From the NCBI RefSeq assembly GCF_014280965.1, contig NZ_JACODZ010000002.1:372001-436000 (forward strand): 64,000 bases of DNA, read 5' to 3'. The notes beneath the pieces were generated by a model. The model did no database searches. It saw only the letters and a list, made by a program, of their open reading frames with translations, and was not told where the DNA came from. Source of the DNA: Echinicola salinicaeni. GTDB lineage: Bacteria > Bacteroidota > Bacteroidia > Cytophagales > Cyclobacteriaceae. The position numbers and the translations under genes are program-made. Shown here piece after piece: positions 19,057 to 27,379 of this stretch (position 1 is its first letter; each line of letters opens with the position of its first letter).

Positions 19057-19968
19057 ATGAATTGGAATGGAGTTTTTCCTGCCGTCACTACTAAGTTTCA
19101 CGCTGATGGCAGCATCGATTATGATACGTTTTTCTTGAATCTGGAAGCGCAGGTTGAAGGGGGAGTAAAAGGTGTGATCTTAGGTGGAACGCTTGGAGAG
19201 TCAAGTGTGCTAGAAGATGATGAGAAAATTGAATTGACTCAAAAGACCGTTGAAAAGCTTGCGGGGAGAGTGCCTGTGATATTGAATATTGCGGAAGGAG
19301 CTACAGCCAAGGCCATTCATTGGGCCAAGAAGGCAGAGGAATTAGGGGTGGAAGCTTTGATGTTATTGCCTCCAATGAGATACCCATCAGATCATAGAGA
19401 AACAGTAGCCTATTTCAAAGCCGTAGCGGATGCGACCACCTTACCGATCATGATCTATAATAATCCAGTGGATTATAAAACTTATGTGACTTTGGAGATG
19501 TTTGAGGAATTGACGGCATGCGAGAATATCCAAGCTGTAAAGGAATCTACGAGAGATGTTTCCAATGTGACCAGAATGAAGACCAAATTTGGTGACAGAT
19601 ACAAAATCCTTTGTGGAGTGGATACCCTCACCATGGAGAGTGTTTTGATGGGAGCTGATGGGTTGGTAGCTGGATTGGTTTGTGCTTTCCCTAAGGAAAC
19701 TGTAGTGCTATTTGATTTGATCAAAGCCAGGAAAATAGATGAAGCATTAGCAATTTATAGATGGTTCCTTCCACTCTTGGAATTGGATATCCATCCTAAA
19801 TTGGTACAATACATTAAACTTGCTGAACAAATGGTTGGTATAGGTACTGAAAATGTACGGGCTCCTAGATTGACTTTGATAGGTGAGGAAAGAGAAAGAA
19901 TTGAAAAGATAATTCAAACTGGTATTGATAACAGACCAGAACTAGCATCTTTAAAAACAAGCGTATAA
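19057..19968 (+). CDS. DapA-family 1-pyrroline-4-hydroxy-2-carboxylate deaminase (putative)
   Basis: A cytosolic 303-residue member of the dihydrodipicolinate synthase family of Schiff-base lyases. Lys162 in AVKEST is the imine-forming lysine, Tyr134 in MIYNNP is the proton relay, and GGTLGESS is the substrate-carboxylate loop. In a cluster with hydroxyproline epimerase, an FAD oxidase and a semialdehyde dehydrogenase, the expected role is deamination of pyrroline-4-hydroxy-2-carboxylate to 2,5-dioxopentanoate. I chose the ATG at 19057 because the family begins M-W-x-G-V-x-P-A, and a -7 promoter element lies between it and the upstream ATG. The stop overlaps the next start (TAATG). Confidence 0.88.
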   Translation: MNWNGVFPAVTTKFHADGSIDYDTFFLNLEAQVEGGVKGVILGGTLGESSVLEDDEKIELTQKTVEKLAGRVPVILNIAEGATAKAIHWAKKAEELGVEALMLLPPMRYPSDHRETVAYFKAVADATTLPIMIYNNPVDYKTYVTLEMFEELTACENIQAVKESTRDVSNVTRMKTKFGDRYKILCGVDTLTMESVLMGADGLVAGLVCAFPKETVVLFDLIKARKIDEALAIYRWFLPLLELDIHPKLVQYIKLAEQMVGIGTENVRAPRLTLIGEERERIEKIIQTGIDNRPELASLKTSV

Positions 19969-21404
19969 TGCAAATTAATAAGGTATTAGAACAATCCGCT
20001 CAAGCTTTTACTACTTATAAAAAAACATCCTTGGCAGAAAGAGCTAGTTTCTTAAGAAACATGGCCGCCTCCTTGGGTGAAATAAAAGAGGAGTTGATCC
20101 CAACAGCCTGTGAAGAATCCCATTTGCCTGAAGGTAGAATTACTGGGGAATTGGGTAGGACCACGGGACAGATCAACCTTTTTGCAGATTATATTGAAGA
20201 GGGGAGTTGGCTTGAGGCGACTATTGATCATGGAAATCCTGATAGGACTCCAGTACCTAAGCCTGACTTGCGCAGGTATTTGGTGCCCATAGGTCCAGTG
20301 GTGGTCTTTGGGGCCAGCAATTTTCCCTTGGCCTTTTCTACGGCTGGTGGGGATACTGTTTCTGCCTTGGCAGCAGGTTGTCCTGTAGTTTATAAAGGTC
20401 ATCCATCCCATCCCAAAACTTCTCTTTTGGTATATGGAGCTATTAAGAAAGCTTTGGAAAAATCTGGTTTGCCAACAGCAGTCTTCCAACACGTGGAAGG
20501 AGGTATCAAAGAAGGACAGGACTTGGTGAAACATCCTTTGACCAAGGCAGTAGGCTTTACTGGCTCTTTTAAGGGAGGCAAAGCCTTGTTTGATTTGGCC
20601 AACAGCCGTGAGGAACCTATTCCAGTTTATGCAGAAATGGGCAGTACCAATCCGATTTTTGTCACAGAGAAACCTTTGGGTGATTTGGATAAGTTGGCAG
20701 CACTGTATGCCCAGTCGCTTACCATGGGAGTGGGGCAGTTTTGTACCAATCCTGGGGTCATCTTTATTCCTGAAAAATTTGCCCAAAGATTTGCACAAAC
20801 TGCAGGAGAAAAATTGGAAGCCATTGAAGGTCAGACGATGTTGAATGCCGGTATTCAGCGCGTCTACAGTGAAAGTCTATCTGAAATGGAAAAGCTTAGT
20901 ACTGTCACTTGGTCCAAAAAAGCCGAGCAATCAGATAAAGGATACCCTGCTTTGGCCTTGACGGATACAACATCATGGTTGGCAGATAAATCTTTGCAAG
21001 AAGAGGTTTTTGGTCCATTTGGAATCGTGGTTTCTTATAACAGCCAGGAGGAACTGATGGAAGTTGCCCAATCACTTCAGGGGCAATTGACCATAACCCT
21101 TTGGGCTGATCAATCTGAGTTAGTAGGGCAAGATGATTTGATCAGCACTCTTCAGGAAAAATGTGGAAGACTGTTGTTTGGGGGAGTTCCAACAGGGGTG
21201 GAAGTCGGCTATGCCATGCAACATGGAGGGCCATATCCTTCCACTACTGATAGCAGAACAACTTCAGTGGGAGTTTATGCCATCAAGCGATTTGTAAGAC
21301 CTTTTGCTTTACAGAATTGCCCTGATGAGTTACTACCCGAGGCTTTAAAAGAAGCTAATCCGCTAGGGATTCCTAGAACAATGGATGGTAAATTGGTGTC
21401 TTAA
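19968..21404 (+). CDS. Aldehyde dehydrogenase, 2,5-dioxopentanoate (alpha-ketoglutarate semialdehyde) type
   Basis: 478 residues, NAD(P)-dependent, producing 2-oxoglutarate as the last step of hydroxyproline breakdown. FGASNFPLAFSTAGGDT is the cofactor and active-site entry segment of the NADP-using KGSA dehydrogenase subgroup. The nucleophile Cys is in GVGQFCTNPG and the general base Glu in VYAEMGSTNP. It is translationally coupled to the deaminase gene by a one-base overlap and followed 22 bases later by the epimerase gene. Confidence 0.93.
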   Translation: MQINKVLEQSAQAFTTYKKTSLAERASFLRNMAASLGEIKEELIPTACEESHLPEGRITGELGRTTGQINLFADYIEEGSWLEATIDHGNPDRTPVPKPDLRRYLVPIGPVVVFGASNFPLAFSTAGGDTVSALAAGCPVVYKGHPSHPKTSLLVYGAIKKALEKSGLPTAVFQHVEGGIKEGQDLVKHPLTKAVGFTGSFKGGKALFDLANSREEPIPVYAEMGSTNPIFVTEKPLGDLDKLAALYAQSLTMGVGQFCTNPGVIFIPEKFAQRFAQTAGEKLEAIEGQTMLNAGIQRVYSESLSEMEKLSTVTWSKKAEQSDKGYPALALTDTTSWLADKSLQEEVFGPFGIVVSYNSQEELMEVAQSLQGQLTITLWADQSELVGQDDLISTLQEKCGRLLFGGVPTGVEVGYAMQHGGPYPSTTDSRTTSVGVYAIKRFVRPFALQNCPDELLPEALKEANPLGIPRTMDGKLVS

Positions 21405-21425
21405 TATTAGGTTCTAAATACTTGA

Positions 21426-22424
21426 ATGAAGAAAACATTTAGTTGTATTGATTCCCATACCTGTGGCAACCCTGTGCGGGTCGTTACAGGTGGGATTCCC
21501 TTTTTGGAAGGGGAAAATATGTTCGAAAAACGACAGTTTTTCATGGAACATTATGATTGGATCCGCAGAGGGCTGATGTTTGAGCCCAGAGGGCATGATA
21601 TGATGTCTGGATCTATGCTCTATCCGCCTCATGACCCAGAAAATGATGTGGCAGTGCTATATATTGAGACCAGTGGATGTCTGCCCATGTGTGGCCATGG
21701 AACGATCGGAACAGTAACAGTAGCGATTGAGGAGGGCTTGATTGTGCCCAAAACACCTGGCAAACTAAGGCTAGAGACTCCAGCAGGTTTGGTATTGGTG
21801 AGCTATGTACAGGAAGGAAAGCATGTTAAATCAGTAAAGCTGACCAATGTGGCCAGTTTTGTCAGTGCCAAGGACCTGAGTATCCATTGTGAAGAACTGG
21901 GTGAATTGAGTTTTGATGTTTCCTATGGCGGGAATTTTTATGCGATCATAGATCCTCAGGGGAACTTTACTGGACTTCAGGATTTTAGTGCAGAACAACT
22001 TATTGTGATGAGCCGGAAATTGAGAAAGGCCATCAATGAGAAGTATGAGTTTATCCATCCGGAAAATCCAAGGATCAATGGACTTAGCCATATTCAGTGG
22101 ATTGGTAAAACTTTGGATGAAAATTCAGACAGTAGAAACGCTGTTTTCTACGGAGATAAGGCCATAGACCGCTCACCATGTGGAACTGGGACTTCCGCTA
22201 GAATGGCCCAACTCCACGCGAGAGGTAAACTTCAGGCCCATCAACCATTTGTCAATGAAAGTTATATAGGGTCAAAATTTACTGGTGAAATAGTGAATAC
22301 CACCCAAGTTGGAGATATTCCGGCTATTATACCTACTATTGAAGGTTGGGCTAAAATCACAGGTTATAATACCATCTTTTTGGATGACGAGGATCCCTAT
22401 ATGGATGGTTTTCAAGTGATTTGA
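21426..22424 (+). CDS. 4-hydroxyproline 2-epimerase (proline racemase family)
   Basis: 332 residues, interconverting trans-4-hydroxy-L-proline and cis-4-hydroxy-D-proline, the first step of the pathway. Both active-site thiols are present: Cys89 in PMCGHGT and Cys252 in RSPCGTGT. A cysteine at both positions fits epimerases and racemases rather than the Thr/Cys 3-hydroxyproline dehydratases. HTCGNPVRVVTGG is the usual opening. Context with the FAD oxidase and deaminase favours hydroxyproline over proline as substrate. Confidence 0.93.
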   Translation: MKKTFSCIDSHTCGNPVRVVTGGIPFLEGENMFEKRQFFMEHYDWIRRGLMFEPRGHDMMSGSMLYPPHDPENDVAVLYIETSGCLPMCGHGTIGTVTVAIEEGLIVPKTPGKLRLETPAGLVLVSYVQEGKHVKSVKLTNVASFVSAKDLSIHCEELGELSFDVSYGGNFYAIIDPQGNFTGLQDFSAEQLIVMSRKLRKAINEKYEFIHPENPRINGLSHIQWIGKTLDENSDSRNAVFYGDKAIDRSPCGTGTSARMAQLHARGKLQAHQPFVNESYIGSKFTGEIVNTTQVGDIPAIIPTIEGWAKITGYNTIFLDDEDPYMDGFQVI

Positions 22425-22581
22425 TATAGACTTGAGACATGAGATGGGAGACAGATGGTTCAATACGATCAAGAATTGAAATGTCTTTTATCCCATTTGG
22501 GACAGTAACCCTTTTTGAATAAAAACCCATTTAGTATTCGGAATTTTTCTAAATACTTCAAATAATGATGAGAAAGCGTTT

Positions 22582-23832
22582 ATGAAACCAACGATTGTTA
22601 TAGGAGGAGGAATAGTCGGTCTTTTTACCGCCTATTTCCTTCAAAAAGAAGGAGAAGAAGTGATCGTCATCGATAAGGGTGATATGGAAGAGAATTGCTC
22701 AACAGGCAATGCAGGAATGGTTGTTCCAAGTCATATAGTGCCATTAGCTTCTCCTGGTATGATTTCCAAAGGAATATCATGGATGCTGTCTTCAAAAAGC
22801 CCTTTTTATATTCAGCCGAGGCTGGACAAAAAGCTAATTGAATGGTGTTTGTTGTTTTATAGGAACTCCAATTCAAAGCATGTTCAAAAATCCATTCCCT
22901 TTTTAAAAGGGATAAGTTTGTTCAGCAAGCAATTGTATATGGAATTCATTGCCGAACATGACAATGGTAATATCAATTTTCAGGACAGGGGCCTTTTGAT
23001 GCTTTATAAGAGTAGGGAAGGAGAAAATGAGGAGATTGAATTTAGTCATCTTGCCAAGAAAAGTGGGATAGAGGTGGAGGTGCTGGGTAAGGAGGATATC
23101 CGAAAACTCGAACCGCATCAGGAAGTAGATGTGCGAGGTGGAATATTTTTTCCTGATGATGCCCATTTATCTCCAAAGGACTTGTACCAGTATTTAAAGC
23201 AATATTTGGTTAAGAATGGTGTGGTCCTAAAGTCAGGTGTGCGTATTACTGGATTTGAAAAGGGAGCAGATAAAGTAAAAGCTGTAATAACTTCAGAAGG
23301 CAAAATTGACTGTAAGCAAGTGATGGTCTGCGCAGGTTCCTGGTCCGGCGAGATAGCCAAAATGCTTGGTTTTAAATTACCTATGATGGGAGGGAAGGGC
23401 TATAGCTTTGTTTTGCCCAATAATCCTCAATTGATGCAATCAAGTATTCTTACCGAGGCAAGGGTTTCACAAAGTCCTTATGGAGAAAAGGTGCGTTTTG
23501 GGGGAACAATGGAAATATCCAATAAGGCTGATCATGTAAACCTCAACAGGGTTAAGGGGATATTTGAATCCATCAAAGCCTATTATCCTGAATTTAAGGC
23601 GGAATTTCCTCAGGAAGACCAAATATGGAAGGGAATGCGGCCTTGTTCCCCGGATGGATTGCCATATATCGGTAAGGCACCCAAATGGAAGAATGTGGCT
23701 TTTGGAGCGGGACATAGTATGATGGGGCTTAGTTTAGCTCCTGCAACTGGAAAAATCCTTGCAGATCTTGGCAAAGGGAAAGAAGGAGAAGTAAAGTTGG
23801 AAGGATTTGCAGTGGATCGATATGCTAGGTGA
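22582..23832 (+). CDS. FAD-dependent D-hydroxyproline oxidase/dehydrogenase (DadA family)
   Basis: 416-residue flavoprotein with the Rossmann motif VIGGGIVGLFTAYFL at the N-terminus and the DAO signature GMRPCSPDGLPYIG and GHSMMGLSLAPATG near the C-terminus. It should oxidise cis-4-hydroxy-D-proline to 1-pyrroline-4-hydroxy-2-carboxylate, feeding the deaminase. It lies 157 bases after the epimerase. I see no clear terminator in that gap, so it may be cotranscribed or have its own promoter. The electron acceptor (oxygen or a respiratory quinone) is not visible from the sequence. Confidence 0.88.
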   Translation: MKPTIVIGGGIVGLFTAYFLQKEGEEVIVIDKGDMEENCSTGNAGMVVPSHIVPLASPGMISKGISWMLSSKSPFYIQPRLDKKLIEWCLLFYRNSNSKHVQKSIPFLKGISLFSKQLYMEFIAEHDNGNINFQDRGLLMLYKSREGENEEIEFSHLAKKSGIEVEVLGKEDIRKLEPHQEVDVRGGIFFPDDAHLSPKDLYQYLKQYLVKNGVVLKSGVRITGFEKGADKVKAVITSEGKIDCKQVMVCAGSWSGEIAKMLGFKLPMMGGKGYSFVLPNNPQLMQSSILTEARVSQSPYGEKVRFGGTMEISNKADHVNLNRVKGIFESIKAYYPEFKAEFPQEDQIWKGMRPCSPDGLPYIGKAPKWKNVAFGAGHSMMGLSLAPATGKILADLGKGKEGEVKLEGFAVDRYAR

Positions 23833-23845
23833 ATGTTTTGCTTTT

Positions 23846-24015
23846 AACCCGCTTTATGCATTAGGAATCGTTATGAGAATTGAAACTACAAGAAAATCAG
23901 GCTGTTTGGAGATTGAATCATAGCATCGTTATGGTGAAATCGAAAACAGCAGCGAAGCGACTGATTTTTAAGTAGTTTCAGGTCGTAATAGATAGGTTAA
24001 TGTATAAGGCGGGTT
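23846..24015 (-). repeat. Interspersed inverted-repeat element, family 2, copy 1
   Basis: A 170-base non-coding element with terminal inverted repeats AACCCGCTTTATGCATTA (23846-23863) and TAATGTATAAGGCGGGTT (23998-24015). In reverse complement the interior matches the copy at 45563, including the segments AATCAGTCGCTTCGCT and CAAACAGCCTGATTTTCTTG. It begins 13 bases after the DadA-like gene. Confidence 0.7.
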
Positions 24016-24300
24016 TAAGTTAATCCGGATGGACAAGTTGATAGAAAATTTTTCCCTGGCCATCCGCTTTGTGGCTTGGCGTTTAAGGTTTGATTTGGCT
24101 AGCTAAACCCTACTTTACCCTAACTTTACCCCAGCTATGATATAGCTTTACCCTAGCTTTGCTATGACTTTAATGATAGTTTGAAGGACATTTCAAAGTC
24201 ATTCTGGTTTTTCTTAGGATTTTGGTGATCGATGAAGGTACCAAGGAATGTTTCTGATAAATTTCAAACATAACATCTCTGAAAGTTAGTGCCGAGAGCT

Positions 24301-24375
24301 TTGGTACCTTGTAATGACCATCACAGGGAGAGGGTTCGAATCCTTCCGCGTGTACATTTGGTAAATTGTCTTCGG
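24301..24375 (+). CRISPR. Decayed CRISPR repeat-spacer-repeat unit
   Basis: GTACCTTGTAATGACCATCA (from 24304) resembles the 3' part of the array repeat. Exactly 30 bases later, the normal spacer length here, 24358-24375 aligns with the repeat's first 18 bases at 12 of 18 positions. The 30-base spacer position (24328-24357) contains GAGGGTTCGAATCCTTC, a perfect T-arm shape. The unit lies 254 bases before the split first repeat. It could alternatively be a tRNA fragment that resembles the repeat by chance. Confidence 0.45.
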
Positions 24376-24415
24376 AAATGCGTCAGCATTTATGGGGGCC
24401 ATAAGTAGAACAAAG
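24358..24415 (+). repeat. Hairpin element, upstream copy
   Basis: A repeat-like half is followed by AAATGCGTCAGCATTT (24376-24391), which folds into a six-base stem with a GTCA loop, then a stretch similar to that following the same hairpin at 24647. The two copies share the stem with a changed loop base (GTCA versus GTAA). Confidence 0.5.
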
Positions 24416-24629
24416 AACCAAGATATAAGATAAATCGAAGATGAATTCATGTTTGTGAGCTTATGGCTTAAATACCGATAAAAGACAAGATCAGATTTTT
24501 CAAGTTGTGCCAGGATCTATTTTCAGGCAGAGGGAATTAATTTGGAGAATTACCGTTGTTTTTGCTAACTCGGACAGTGTATTATGTATTGTTTGAGGCG
24601 CAATATATGGTTGGTGTAAGAGGATGGTC

Positions 24630-26013
24630 TTGTGAATTGCTTTCAGAAATGCGTAAGCATTCATGAGAACCATTGAAAAACAAAAGTTCACGAATACTTG
24701 TACCTTGCAATGGTAATCACAGCAAACGACATTCAACAAATCATCAAGGCTACGTTGTGAATTGCTTTCAGACTTGTACCTTGCAATGGTAATCACAGCA
24801 ACAAAGCCACCACCTTCCAAAAGCTGGAAGTTGTGAATTGCTTTCAGACTTGTACCTTGCAATGGTAATCACAGCTTTGAAATCGTAGAATATGACCATG
24901 CCACCGTTGTGAATTGCTTTCAGACTTGTACCTTGCAATGGTAATCACAGCGTGCCGCATGAGGTGCATCCATGATCACCTGTTGTGAATTGCTTTCAGA
25001 CTTGTACCTTGCAATGGTAATCACAGCAATGACCTGGTTACCTCTCCCCTGAAGTCCGTTGTGAATTGCTTTCAGACTTGTACCTTGCAATGGTAATCAC
25101 AGCGAATTCGGTCTTTTGGTCTTCGTTTCCTTGTTGTGAATTGCTTTCAGACTTGTACATTGCAATGGTAATCACAGCAGGATGAAATATTTTGTTACCC
25201 CGACTATGTTGTGAATTGCTTTCAGACTTGTACCTTGCAATGGTAATCACAGCTTCGACAAGTATCAACCCTTTTGTTTTTGTGTTGTGAATTGCTTTCA
25301 GACTTGTACCTTGCAATGGTAATCACAGCGACAGGTCATTTTACTATGATGTCAACCTTGTTGTGAATTGCTTTCAGACTTGTACCTTGCAATGGTAATC
25401 ACAGCGGGCACCCAATGATTTTAAGGCTAAAAACCGTTGTGAATTGCTTTCAGACTTGTACCTTGCAATGGTAATCACAGCAAAAAACACCAACTCAATT
25501 GATTACACCCAGTTGTGAATTGCTTTCAGACTTGTACCTTGCAATGGTAATCACAGCGGACTTACCCGATTGCCTTTGGCCAAAGCAGTTGTGAATTGCT
25601 TTCAGACTTGTACCTTGCAATGGTAATCACAGCGGAATTCATTTTCTAAACTATCCATGGAGAGTTGTGAATTGCTTTCAGACTTGTACCTTGCAATGGT
25701 AATCACAGCTCTGATGCAATTCATCAAGAGATACCGGCTGTTGTGAATTGCTTTCAGACTTGTACCTTGCAATGGTAATCACAGCTCTCTGTAATCATTC
25801 CATTCTTCTCTTGATGTTGTGAATTGCTTTCAGACTTGTACCTTGCAATGGTAATCACAGCATGTGCTCGGTCAACCTTTTGTTGACAAGTGTTGTGAAT
25901 TGCTTTCAGACTTGTACCTTGCAATGGTAATCACAGCCGCTGTGCTCCTATGGGTTGTCCCCAGAGCGTTGTGAATTGCTTTCAGACTTGTACCTTGCAA
26001 TGGTAATCACAGC
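24630..26013 (+). CRISPR. Type II-C CRISPR array: 17 intact repeats, 1 split repeat, 17 spacers
   Basis: The 46-base repeat begins GTTGTGAATTGCTTTCAG and ends AATGGTAATCACAGC. Intact repeats start at 24754 and then run at a 76-base period to 25968; spacers are 30 bases, except two of 29 (25104-25132 and 25179-25207). The repeat at 25133 has one change (ACAT for ACCT). The first repeat is split: bases 1-18 are at 24629-24646 (first base C instead of G) and 19-46 at 24696-24723, with 49 foreign bases between. The tracrRNA anti-repeat at 32438-32454 is complementary to the repeat's 5' end, so crRNAs read on the plus strand, towards and opposite to the cas genes. Spacer sources cannot be determined here. 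Confidence 0.98.
24647..24695 (+). repeat. 49-base insertion splitting the first CRISPR repeat
   Basis: It sits between repeat bases 18 and 19 with no loss of repeat sequence. It opens AAATGCGTAAGCATTCATGA, whose AATGC/GCATT stem encloses a GTAA loop, and matches the element at 24376. Confidence 0.65.
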
Positions 26014-26145
26014 ATACCCCATGTCAAGTGGTTGGTATGCTGTTGTTTATGTGTGTTTTTTGAATTAAAAAACGGAAGGTTTTTTTGGAAAAAAGCCAAG
26101 ATATCTGACAGGTTTTTAAAACCTGTCAGATATCTTTTCTCAAAT
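26014..26145. other. Junction between the array end and cas2
   Basis: 132 AT-rich bases after the last intact repeat. Besides the large palindrome at 26099-26135 it holds poly-T and poly-A tracts. It could be trailer or leader; the last repeat is intact while the opposite end is degenerate, which would be unusual if this side were the oldest. Confidence 0.45.
26099..26135. terminator. Near-perfect 37-base palindrome between array and cas2
   Basis: AGATATCTGACAGGTTTT (26099-26116) pairs without mismatch with 26118-26135 around a single central T, and is followed by TTTT. It lies between the rightward array and the leftward cas2 and fits a bidirectional terminator. Confidence 0.65.

Positions 26146-27375
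<1,230 letters not shown>

Positions 27376-27379
<4 letters not shown>

Larger units (their letters stand above)
24016..24629. other. Array-proximal intergenic region (possible leader side)
   Basis: No credible gene. It contains three copies of CTTTACCC (24113, 24124, 24147) around a small AGCTATGATATAGCT palindrome, then a decayed CRISPR unit at 24301-24375 and a hairpin element (24376-24415). The rest (24416-24629) is AT-rich and unassigned. Relative to the crRNA sense strand this is the 5' side of the array. Confidence 0.5.

Noticed and set aside
18912-19094. Rightward 60-residue frame overlapping the DapA-family start
   Set aside because: It overlaps the promoter and the real gene start, and its sequence has no protein-like pattern.
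24113-24154. Possible second CRISPR array made of CTTTACCC repeats
   Set aside because: Only three eight-base copies at irregular spacing, with no constant spacer length.
24270-24357. A complete tRNA gene ending at the T-arm-like sequence near 24330
   Set aside because: No 5' acceptor strand complementary to CGCGTGT, D-arm or anticodon arm can be folded upstream, so only a fragment resemblance is supported.
24500-24862. Leftward 120-residue frame at the array start
   Set aside because: It covers array repeats and the non-coding region. The composition follows the repeats.
25038-25316. Leftward open frame within the CRISPR array encoding repeated SESNSQ units
   Set aside because: It is translation of the direct repeats and spacers, not a repeat protein gene.
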